A stretch of 64,000 nucleotides of DNA. It comes from JAWLHU01 sp041690255 (GTDB lineage Bacteria > Bacillota > Sulfobacillia > Symbiobacteriales > Symbiobacteriaceae). A program made the translations under genes and the position numbers. Below are positions 16,880 to 23,667 of the stretch, piece by piece. Positions within the stretch are counted from its first letter, which is position 1, and every line of letters starts with the position of its first letter. The stretch lies in contig JAWLHU010000003.1 of the NCBI GenBank assembly GCA_041690255.1, positions 248,001 through 312,000 of the forward strand, written 5' to 3'. The notes beneath the pieces were generated by a model. That model had not been told where the DNA came from. It made no database searches and saw only the letters and a list, made by a program, of their open reading frames with translations.

Positions 16880-17495
16880 GGATCTTTCCCCTCCTACCGC
16901 TGTAGACGACTCTCGGCGCCAAAAGTTCCAGGCTCCCAAACTTTTCTTTGAGAGCATTCCTGGCCCGGTTCAGCCGGGATTTGACGGTGCCGAGATTGAT
17001 CCCCAGCGAATCAGCGATCTCGTTGTAAGAATACCCCTGTATGTCCCGCATGACGAGGACGACCCGGTACTCGTCGTCCAGTGAGTTGATCGACTCCTGG
17101 ACGGCCCGTTGGATCTCCACTCGCTCCAGCGCTTGCTCGGGTCCATCGGCGGTGTCGGCAATCTGGCGACTCATCTCGCCGTCATCCATGGTGACGGACT
17201 CGTCGATATACGTCACACGCTGCCGTTTCCGCTTCCGGAGCTCGTCAAGGCAGGCATTATTGACAATGCGGTACAACCACGTAGCGAAGGAGGAGTCGCC
17301 GCGGAACTCGGCCAACGAACTGTAGGCCCGAATAAAGGCTTCTTGGGCGACGTCGGAGGCGTCTTCGTGATTGCCGGTCAGCCGGTAGGCGATGTTGTAC
17401 ACCGTCCGCTGATGTTGACCGATCAACTGCTCGAAGGCCTCTACATCTCCCCTCTTCGCCCTCTCTACGAGTAGTTCGTCGAGGGATTTGGACAC
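16869..17495 (-). CDS. ECF-family RNA polymerase sigma factor (SigW-like)
   Basis: About 208 residues with sigma region 2 (NIAYRLTGNHEDASDVAQEA, then FIRAYSSLAEFRGDSSFATW) and region 4 (LVMRDIQGYSYNEIADSLG, then GTVKSRLNRARNAL). There is no sigma 1.1 or region 3. I use the GTG at 17495, about 10 bases after GGGGGAGGA; readings starting upstream extend across the promoter candidate. The anti-sigma gene overlaps its end, so the pair should be made in balance. Confidence 0.93.
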   Translation of the reverse strand: MSKSLDELLVERAKRGDVEAFEQLIGQHQRTVYNIAYRLTGNHEDASDVAQEAFIRAYSSLAEFRGDSSFATWLYRIVNNACLDELRKRKRQRVTYIDESVTMDDGEMSRQIADTADGPEQALERVEIQRAVQESINSLDDEYRVVLVMRDIQGYSYNEIADSLGINLGTVKSRLNRARNALKEKFGSLELLAPRVVYSGRRGKIHEL

Positions 17496-17530
17496 CTGGT
17501 TCACTCCTCCCCCAATTGCGGGGCATTGTT

Positions 17531-17559
17531 GCAGACGGATGAGGGGGTCACATTGTTCC
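17531..17559 (-). promoter_or_regulatory. Candidate ECF-type autoregulatory promoter
   Basis: On the minus strand GGAACAA and GTCTGC are 16 bases apart, resembling the sigma-E/ECF pattern GGAACTT-N15-16-GTCTAA, about 35 bases before the sigma start codon. ECF genes commonly activate themselves, so the location fits. Confidence 0.5.
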
Positions 17560-17759
17560 AAACCGGATTCAAGTTTTTTGAGCAATGTTCATCTGGCGCC
17601 GGGTTATTGTAAACCAGATTGAGCGTTACGTAAAGTCTGATCGACCAAGCCATTCACTCCGGCCACTCTCAGCCGGTGCACTTGAACCTGATCACTCTTT
17701 TCGATAGTCGCCCGGTGAATTCCTATGGCAGCAGCCTGCTGGAACCATTCGGCATAGCC

Positions 17760-17788
17760 TTGTCAGCCGTGAATGGTTATGCTATCAT
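17760..17788 (+). promoter_or_regulatory. Sigma-A promoter of tRNA-Leu(CAA)
   Basis: TTGTCA and TATCAT are separated by exactly 17 bases; each matches consensus at 5 of 6 positions. The expected start lies about 8 bases before the mature tRNA. Confidence 0.9.
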
Positions 17789-17802
17789 GATCAAGCACTG
17801 AC

Positions 17803-17888
17803 GCCGAAGTGGTGGAATGGCAGACGCGCTCGACTCAAAATCGAGTGGGGGAGACCCCGTGCGGGTTCGAGTCCCGCCTTCGGCACCA
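17803..17888 (+). tRNA. tRNA-Leu, anticodon CAA
   Basis: Acceptor arms GCCGAAG/CTTCGGC are followed by A and encoded CCA. The anticodon stem CTCGA/TCGAG encloses CTCAAAA, so the anticodon is CAA and the tRNA reads UUG. It has the long leucine variable arm and a GGTTCGAGTCC T arm. Confidence 0.95.
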
Positions 17889-17891
17889 TAT

Positions 17892-17937
17892 GAGACAAGG
17901 CCTCCGAGGATTACCCTCGGAGGCCTTGTCTCTTTTA
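17892..17937 (+). terminator. Terminator after tRNA-Leu(CAA)
   Basis: An 18-bp perfect stem (GAGACAAGGCCTCCGAGG and its complement) with a 5-base loop is followed by TTTT. Confidence 0.95.
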
Positions 17938-18052
17938 CTCGTTCCCGTCGACGGGCCATTCGAGACCGTTCTGGCCACCAGACAAGGTCTCCGCATGATA
18001 ATACCCTCAGGGGGACGACCAGTCCAAGGTCAGGATGCTGTCGCCTGCCCAA

Positions 18053-18096
18053 ACGAAGCCCCCGGACACCCAACACTGGGCGCCCGGGGGCTTCGT
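18053..18096 (-). terminator. Terminator at the end of the tail cassette
   Basis: ACGAAGCCCCCGG and CCGGGGGCTTCGT pair over 13 bp. It lies just past the last (holin-like) gene of the minus-strand tail cassette. The T-run after it is short. Confidence 0.65.
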
Positions 18097-18112
18097 CTAC
18101 CTGTTGCTCTAT

Positions 18113-18589
18113 CTACCTCGGGTACCGCCCGCCTGAGTCGCCCGTCGAAGGTCGTCGGTCCAGCTCCTTGACGAATGCGGCTGCTACTTCGCTGGCTACG
18201 CCCGAATCGGCCAGCGACTTGTTGGACCCGTCAAAGCGGCCGTCGTCAATCCAGTCGGTCGCCTTGTCGAAGAGAGTCTGGGCCAACAGGCGGAGACGCT
18301 GTTCAGTAAGGAAGGGACGAAGCAGTCGCGGGGCAGCAGGTACCACGTAGATGAGCGCCTGGCGAATCACCCAGTCCATAACCTGGGGGCCGTCGAAGGG
18401 CAGTTCGCCCTTGCGGCGCTTGCGCTCGGCCAGGAGCATGAGCCCCTTCAAACTCTCACGGATGCCGGCGAGGCCTCGCTGGCGGAGCAGCGCGGCAGCC
18501 ATGATCACCAGGGCGGTCACCAGGAAGGAGACCAGGTAGCCAGTCTCATCGGGATGTGCGAGGATCCATTGAGCCAGTCTCTCCATCAC
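18113..18589 (-). CDS. Holin-like membrane protein of the tail cassette
   Basis: The 158 residues have one clear N-terminal transmembrane helix (about 18-36) followed by a charged, helix-rich cytoplasmic part (ERKRRKGELPFDGPQVMDWV). This layout resembles the long, single-span holins found beside phage endolysins in Firmicutes, but I cannot assign a named family. AGGAGA lies 8 bases before the GTG at 18589; an ATG at 18586 is also possible. Position at the distal end of the tail operon, next to an endolysin gene, supports a lysis role. Confidence 0.5.
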   Translation of the reverse strand: MMERLAQWILAHPDETGYLVSFLVTALVIMAAALLRQRGLAGIRESLKGLMLLAERKRRKGELPFDGPQVMDWVIRQALIYVVPAAPRLLRPFLTEQRLRLLAQTLFDKATDWIDDGRFDGSNKSLADSGVASEVAAAFVKELDRRPSTGDSGGRYPR

Positions 18590-18604
18590 GGAATCATTCT
18601 CCTC

Positions 18605-18688
18605 TCATAGAAGGAGGGCGCCCACCTTGGCCTTCGGGATCTCACCCTCAGTAGCCGGGTAGAACTTGGCCTGGATCTCCATCGTCAT
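18605..18688 (-). CDS. 27-residue small ORF in the lysis module
   Basis: A 27-codon frame with sequence MTMEIQAKFYPATEGEIPKA and a short hydrophobic end is preceded by GAGGAG about 9 bases before the ATG. It ends 15 bases before the holin-like gene. Similar tiny genes occur in phage lysis modules, but I recognise no homologue. It could be a translational leader or a real micropeptide. Confidence 0.4.
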   Translation of the reverse strand: MTMEIQAKFYPATEGEIPKAKVGALLL

Positions 18689-18802
18689 GGTCGGTTGCTC
18701 CTCGAACAATGGTTGTGAACAGGAGAGGAGACGCCCTAGTCGGGAGCCTCCCCATAATTGTCGCCGGCTCTCCTCCGCGCCGGCCCGGTCTGGCCTCGGA
18801 GG

Positions 18803-19618
18803 CTAGTCGTGGGTCCAGAACTCGATCGGGCCGTAGGAGCCAAACCCGTCGAGCAGGAACCCGTCATCGAAATTCCGTGCTCCGGCCTGGGCGACCGGGA
18901 TGCCGCGAATCGGATCAGGCTGTCCCGGCCGGACCATAGCGACGTGGCCGATGCCTCCCGAGTTGTAGTAGCAGGCTGCCACAGGGTAACCCTTTATGGC
19001 GCGCTCCAGGGCCTCGGTGGCGCCCTTAAGCTTCCGCCACCCACCATCGGTACCGCCGGCCCGCAGCCACAGAATGGAGCCGTTGGCGGAGAGTTCCCCG
19101 CCTTCTCCCGGCGGTGAAGGACTTCGGTCCTCATAGGCCCACGGCGGGATCTCGCACCCCATCGCCTTGGTGCAGTCACTCACGTAAGCATCACAGTGCG
19201 TGTCGATCTCACCGTCACCGGATGTATCGCGAGGAGTGTACCGTGGGTTCCGAGCCACCTGAAACTGCTGGAGGACAGCCTGGTAGAGCTCCGGACGGCG
19301 GTCACCTGGGCCGGAGGTAATCACGGGGGTCACCGGGATCCAGGGGTTGATGCCGGCGCCCACAGGTTCAACAGGAATGTCAGGAACAGGAGGGGCCGCG
19401 TCGATCAGGAACCGGTGGTCGGTCTCGTCATAGGAATGGGGGCGGCCCATCGCCTCAGCGAACCGGCGAACCCCTGCCAGCAGTTCGCCAGACGGCCCGA
19501 TACGCACGGGGATGCCGTACGCCTGTAGGATCTGGTAAACCGGAGCGTAGCCGGTCGGAGTGCCGTTCTCGTCGATCACCGGGGCCGGAGTCTCCACGCC
19601 GTTGATGGTCAGTTTCAC
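18803..19618 (-). CDS. Endolysin-like cysteine peptidase/amidase with stalk domain
   Basis: The 271 residues have two parts. The first 60 (MKLTINGVE..., VYQILQAYGIPVRI) look like a degenerate copper-amine-oxidase-N 'stalk' domain. From about residue 105 a catalytic domain follows: a calcium-loop-like DTSGDGEIDT (131-140), then HCDAYVSDCTKAMG with Cys142, and GHVAMVRPG with His225, the order of Cys and His in NlpC/P60-CHAP-type wall hydrolases. I infer peptidoglycan cleavage. It lies between a small membrane protein and the holin-like gene. No signal peptide is seen, so release would need a holin. Confidence 0.65.
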   Translation of the reverse strand: MKLTINGVETPAPVIDENGTPTGYAPVYQILQAYGIPVRIGPSGELLAGVRRFAEAMGRPHSYDETDHRFLIDAAPPVPDIPVEPVGAGINPWIPVTPVITSGPGDRRPELYQAVLQQFQVARNPRYTPRDTSGDGEIDTHCDAYVSDCTKAMGCEIPPWAYEDRSPSPPGEGGELSANGSILWLRAGGTDGGWRKLKGATEALERAIKGYPVAACYYNSGGIGHVAMVRPGQPDPIRGIPVAQAGARNFDDGFLLDGFGSYGPIEFWTHD

Positions 19619-19649
19619 TGGACATTCACCTCCATGAGAAATGCCCGGC

Positions 19650-20036
19650 TTAGGCCGGGCGGTCTCGCTCCACGTGCTTCAAAATCTCCTTGGTCCGGTA
19701 GTCGATACCCTGGAGCACGTCCGCCTGCCGCTGCAGGCTGGTCAGGATCTTCTCCTGCGACTTCTCGTTCGAGGCCTCCATGCGCTCCAGGACGCTGGCG
19801 AGCCGGCCATAGGCCTGGGCGTTATCATGGAGCGCCCTGGTGACCTCGGTGAGAACGGGGGCCAGAGAGTCTGTCGCCTTGCCTTCCGTCCGGTCTGCCT
19901 TGCGCCCCTGCATATACTCAAACACCTTCGGCACGACCATGGCCAGGGCGACGACCGCACCAACCAGGATCACGACCAGGTTCGACCAGTCTGGTTCCGG
20001 GGCGGTTGTGGTGGCCATCGACGCAATCCAGATCAA
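19650..20036 (-). CDS. Small membrane-anchored coiled-coil protein (tail cassette)
   Basis: About 128 residues from a TTG at 20036, 7 bases after AGGAGG. One transmembrane helix (VVILVGAVVALAMVVPKVF) is followed by a long amphipathic helix likely to form a coiled coil (LASVLERMEASNEKSQEKIL). The topology is like that of the small membrane proteins (holin or antiholin-like, XhlA/BhlA-type) commonly found between fibre and endolysin genes. Exact family not recognised. Confidence 0.55.
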   Translation of the reverse strand: MIWIASMATTTAPEPDWSNLVVILVGAVVALAMVVPKVFEYMQGRKADRTEGKATDSLAPVLTEVTRALHDNAQAYGRLASVLERMEASNEKSQEKILTSLQRQADVLQGIDYRTKEILKHVERDRPA

Positions 20037-20149
20037 CGGAATCCCTCCTTCCTCCGATCTGTTGCAGGAGTAAGCCGCGGGGGGTCGGACACTTCGCTGG
20101 GCGACACCCACCACACAACATAACCCCGCCGCCTGCCGGGGCTCTTTGT

Positions 20150-20702
20150 CTAGCTGCTATACACCCGCTGCCCCTCCCAGTGGACTCGGCGTTTCAGCGC
20201 CTCGGCCACGAACCGGACTGGCACCATAGTCCGCCCGTTGATGATCACCGGCGGCACATCCAGGGTGTACTCCCGCCCGTCCACAACGGCTATGGTGCTA
20301 CCCGGCGTCAGGATGATCCGGGCCTGCGGTTCGGGCGCAGGCCACCGTGGTGTCGGTCATGAGGCGCACCGTCGCCCTGCCGCCCCCGTCAGACCGCTTC
20401 TCTGCCCAACCACGGATGAGCGCCAGCATCTCCTGGGAGACCGGTTCCATCCGGGAGTCAATCGGCACGTCCCACAGGGCGGCACTCACGTATTCGGCGA
20501 ACCGCTCCCGGGGGCGCCGCTCCCAAAGTGCGTCGGTGCGGTTGCCGGGCTCCTGGCCGACGATCGCCCAGAAATCGGACCGCTGCCGATCGGTGAGGAG
20601 CGCATCCAGCCGGTGGGACACCTCGTGGGCAACCAGGTCGATCAGGGTGCGCTGACCGGTGGACCACGAGAATGCGATGAACCCAGGAGCCGCGATTGCG
20701 TT
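20150..20702 (-). pseudogene. HExxH metallopeptidase plus stalk-domain gene, truncated and frameshifted
   Basis: The minus strand encodes LIDLVAHEVSHRLDALLTD, a zinc metallopeptidase HExxH motif, followed by about 100 residues in one frame. Near 20345 the frame must change to continue as a clear copper-amine-oxidase-N domain (VDGREYTLDVPPVIINGRTM, then VPVRFVAEAL) ending at 20150. No start codon or ribosome binding site precedes the peptidase part; a stop lies directly upstream in frame. The gene has therefore lost its 5' end and acquired a frameshift. It once encoded a wall-associated or lysis-related peptidase. Confidence 0.65.
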
Positions 20703-20711
20703 AGCCCGGCC

Positions 20712-20973
20712 TTACGCCGGGTCATCGTTAGCCAGCAGTTGCAGGTCTGTCACCAGGAACTCCAAGTCATCGATCACCCCCAGGGGGAGCGTCCACTGCA
20801 TCTGGTCGATCGACCGCAACCAGATCGCCGGGGTTCAGGTGACCACCCTGACCGTTGACGCATCGGAGGCCGGTACCGAGGTAGCGGAGCTGCTGCGCTC
20901 CCCACATACCAGACGGGTGAGGCTGGAGGAACTTGCGGGCGTAATCGGGCCCGAAAACCCGGAACTCGAACAC
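20712..20973 (-). pseudogene. Frameshifted small tail-cassette gene
   Basis: A GTG at 20973 after a GAGGGG site opens MFEFRVFGPDYARKFLQPHP and runs to about 20800. There the coding sense moves to another frame (DQMQWTLPLGVIDDLEFLVT, then DLQLLANDDPA) ending at 20712. The two halves read as one acidic protein of about 90 residues if a single-base shift at the GTCGATCGACC stretch is repaired. I recognise no family. It may be a decayed gene, a sequencing error or, less likely, a recoding site. Confidence 0.45.
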
Positions 20974-20997
20974 TCAATCAACCCCTCTCGTGCAATG

Positions 20998-21030
20998 CAT
21001 GAAGGCACCCTGTATGTGGGTGCCTTCATG
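20998..21030. terminator. 13-bp perfect hairpin
   Basis: CATGAAGGCACCC and GGGTGCCTTCATG form a perfect stem with a 7-base loop between two minus-strand genes. No T-run follows on either strand, so it may be an RNA-processing or attenuation structure rather than a classic terminator. Confidence 0.5.
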
Positions 21031-21077
21031 TTCGGATACGGTTTCGGGCAATAAAGGGTGCGGTTCGCATGAGACCG

Positions 21078-21209
21078 TTAGGACAGCAGACTGGTAAGGA
21101 CTTGATGTCTCACAATCTCGTCGACGGCCTGCTCCACCCGGTCTGGCACCTCTCCCTGCGCTGCCGCAACTGGTTCAACCGCAGCACCGATACCTGCGGC
21201 CTTGATCAT
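21078..21209 (-). CDS. 43-residue small protein of the tail cassette
   Basis: From the ATG at 21209, preceded by GAAGGGAGCGG, the frame encodes MIKAAGIGAAVEPVAAAQGE and ends at 21078. Small genes of this size (XkdX-like) often follow fibre genes in Firmicute siphophages. This one lacks a recognisable XkdX signature, so I leave it unnamed. Confidence 0.45.
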   Translation of the reverse strand: MIKAAGIGAAVEPVAAAQGEVPDRVEQAVDEIVRHQVLTSLLS

Positions 21210-21300
21210 GCAGACCCGCTCCCTTCTCAAACAGTCGTGAGGTTGGCCCCTGAGTTGAGCCAACCTCACATTAGCCGGTTGGTATGGGAATTCCTGCTGA

Positions 21301-21693
21301 TTAGAGCAGGTCCATCAGAACCTCGTTTATGATATCCGTGTCGACTAGATCGTCGATGATAGCAGCCACGTGGCTTTTCGCCACTTCGGATACAGCCGTC
21401 GCACTGATGGTTCCGCCATTAGGCGCATGTGATTGCAGGAATTTCACTATGCCGTCCTCGCGGATCAGATAGATCGCATCTGCATTCGCACAATCAGAAC
21501 GGGACAGCACAGCGGTTGCCGGGCAGCCGTTGATCGGTGAAACTCTGTCCCAAATCTCATAGCTAAATCGGGATGCGTGTTTGGCTTTAAACGCCTCGCG
21601 GTTTTTGCTGGCAATAGCTGACCGGATTTCTCCCAGAGTCCTGGAACCGCCAAGTTCGCGCAGACGCTGCAACACATTCAACTCGTTCACCAT
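21301..21693 (-). CDS. Hypothetical protein downstream of fibre genes
   Basis: A 130-residue protein (MVNELNVLQRLRELGGSRTL...) with mixed alpha/beta character. A GGAGGG site precedes the ATG. The gene is clearly less GC-rich than the chromosomal genes around the cassette, like the kelch gene just upstream, and the two were probably acquired together. It could be a fibre chaperone or an immunity-type protein, but nothing in the sequence proves either. Confidence 0.5.
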   Translation of the reverse strand: MVNELNVLQRLRELGGSRTLGEIRSAIASKNREAFKAKHASRFSYEIWDRVSPINGCPATAVLSRSDCANADAIYLIREDGIVKFLQSHAPNGGTISATAVSEVAKSHVAAIIDDLVDTDIINEVLMDLL

Positions 21694-21707
21694 AGTAGTG
21701 CCCTCCT

Positions 21708-22670
21708 TTAGAATGCGTGGACAAAGGATTGCAGATTTTCAGCCGCCTTATCCTTAACTGACTTGGGGAATATGCGGATCACTTTGTCGTGTGGGTTGTT
21801 TGAGTGTCCACCTAGTAACCACACTGATCCACCGCTATCCTTCGGCGCCACCCGCGCTCCGCCACAGCCGTATCCGTCAGGCAATCGCGGTCCCAGCAGC
21901 CATGTGCCAGATGACTCATCCAGTATATAAAATGAACCAACGGCTTCCTGACCGCCTCCTGGCCTGCGGCACAACACGGCAAAACGTCCGTTGTAATCGG
22001 CCCCAGTACTAGCGCTTAACGTAACTGGTGTACTAGGCAGTACTTCCCATGTGTTGGTATCGGCGTTGTACTTCCTTGTATATCCTGTATACATTGCCTT
22101 ATGGTACACACCGTTAATCACTGAGTGATTTCCGCCAGATATGCCGCTATTGGCCTTAGCAGTCCATGTACCTGCTGTTAGGTCATAGACCTGCAAGCCT
22201 GAAGGAGACGAAAAGCTACCTGCGTCAAGATAGAGCAGACTTGGGTCTGACAACTCGAACAAAGCTCCGTTAGATATGTTGGTGGTACCGAACGGGGAGG
22301 TCGGTCCACCACTACCGTAGGTGTTGGTTAAGGGGTCCCAAGTGACATGGTTGCTGTTTCCACCCGATGACGTATAGCAACCGATAATGTGCAGTTTCCC
22401 AGTTTGAGAGCTAAACGTGATATTCGCACTGTAGTTTGCCACGTATGATGCTTTTTGCGTCCAAGTGTTGGTTGCTATGTCGTACTCATACATGGTGGCT
22501 AGGTTACCGTTTGTTGGGTTGTACCCTCCAAACATGTACAATTTGTCGCCTTGGATTGCAACCGCTTGGTTGTACATGGCAACCGGGACTGGTGAGTAAC
22601 CAACCTGATAGTGAGCATCATCCGCACTCTTTACCAAAAGGGCTTGTGCGATAACTGCTGGATGGGTCAT
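21708..22670 (-). CDS. Kelch-type beta-propeller, putative receptor-binding tip protein
   Basis: The 320 residues hold several kelch-like blades, each with a glycine pair and a spaced Tyr/Trp (DKLYMFGGYNPTNG, YEYDIATNTWTQKA, RKYNADTNTWEV, VWLLGGHSNN). The start of the chain (HPAVIAQALLVKSADDAHYQ) looks like a fibre-joining segment rather than a signal peptide. It follows the fibre gene directly (4 bases apart), the usual place for receptor-binding proteins. Its base composition is visibly AT-richer than all upstream tail genes, which points to exchange of the specificity gene. Confidence 0.65.
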   Translation of the reverse strand: MTHPAVIAQALLVKSADDAHYQVGYSPVPVAMYNQAVAIQGDKLYMFGGYNPTNGNLATMYEYDIATNTWTQKASYVANYSANITFSSQTGKLHIIGCYTSSGGNSNHVTWDPLTNTYGSGGPTSPFGTTNISNGALFELSDPSLLYLDAGSFSSPSGLQVYDLTAGTWTAKANSGISGGNHSVINGVYHKAMYTGYTRKYNADTNTWEVLPSTPVTLSASTGADYNGRFAVLCRRPGGGQEAVGSFYILDESSGTWLLGPRLPDGYGCGGARVAPKDSGGSVWLLGGHSNNPHDKVIRIFPKSVKDKAAENLQSFVHAF

Positions 22671-22674
22671 ACCG

Positions 22675-23667
22675 CTAGCTCCTTTCGATCGACGTGAGCA
22701 CGCCGTTGGTGTAAATCAGAGTCTGAGTCGTCGTCACCCCATTCGCGGTCTCGGAGACTCCCGTGAGGACACCGTTGGTAAAGGACAGTGCAGTGGCCTT
22801 CACCACGGTTGCGCCGTCTCGGTCCTCGACAGAGGTGAGGTCATCTCCCGTGTAACCCAATACTGTTGTGCGTGTATGAGTTTCCAATTGGGCGGCTTTC
22901 ACGAACGAAACATCCTGATTTCCATCGCCGTCCTGAATGCCAGTCTGGAAGGTCTGGCGTTGGGCGAACGTATTGGCGGAGTTTTTCAGGCCCTCGACCG
23001 TGTCCAGGCGGGCGATGTCGTCGTTGGCGATCGGTGTCGCTACCTTCGCCCGCCCGGCGGCGTCACGCTTCATGATGGTGTTCGCTGTCGCTGCCAAGTC
23101 AGAAGACAGACCACCGAGCCTATTCGCATCTCCTACCCGCCCATTCGCATCAGCAACCGCCGCCCTGTAGGCCGCATTCGCACCGTACCCTCCCGGGGTA
23201 GTAGCCCCCCGATACTCCCCGCCGGCATCCCTCAGTGCATCAGCTCGGCCCACCCCACCGGATGCCCCGGTCACAGCCAGGCGGCTCGCCTCGGTTCCGC
23301 CTGCGCCGGTCTTCGCCGCTGAGTCAATCCCACTCAACGGAATGGGCGGCCCATCGTTGGCCGCCCCCGTGTGCTTATGACCCGTGCTCTGGCTAAACTT
23401 CCCCCAGATCGCGGCGATCGTGGCTGCCGGCGTATCAAACCAGTTCGCCGCCCCGGTGATCGCCTTGATCCGCCCGGCCATCCAGGAGAGGATCTGCCGG
23501 AGCGTTCCCGCATTGGCTGCACCGGCGAGGGCGGGATCCAGCGTTCTGGCCCCGGCCTCTATCGCGCTCACATTCTGCTCAATCCGGTTCAGGTCGCCCG
23601 GCCCGACAGCGTCCGCCGCCTGCCAGTTAGTCTTAGGAGTCTGCCATCCAGTCGGTGCCGTACTCAC
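22675..23667 (-). CDS. Tail fibre-like protein
   Basis: The 330 residues open with a hub-docking-like segment (WQAADAVGPGDLNRIEQNV), continue with an HxH-type fibre motif (TGHKHTGAANDGPPI) and Ala/Gly-rich linkers, and end in beta-repeats (FTNGVLTGVSETANGVTTTQ and IYTNGVLTSIE). This arrangement is typical of trimeric phage fibres. The GTG start follows the previous stop with no gap. A docking/fibre role at the tail tip is the natural reading. Confidence 0.7.
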   Translation of the reverse strand: MSTAPTGWQTPKTNWQAADAVGPGDLNRIEQNVSAIEAGARTLDPALAGAANAGTLRQILSWMAGRIKAITGAANWFDTPAATIAAIWGKFSQSTGHKHTGAANDGPPIPLSGIDSAAKTGAGGTEASRLAVTGASGGVGRADALRDAGGEYRGATTPGGYGANAAYRAAVADANGRVGDANRLGGLSSDLAATANTIMKRDAAGRAKVATPIANDDIARLDTVEGLKNSANTFAQRQTFQTGIQDGDGNQDVSFVKAAQLETHTRTTVLGYTGDDLTSVEDRDGATVVKATALSFTNGVLTGVSETANGVTTTQTLIYTNGVLTSIERS

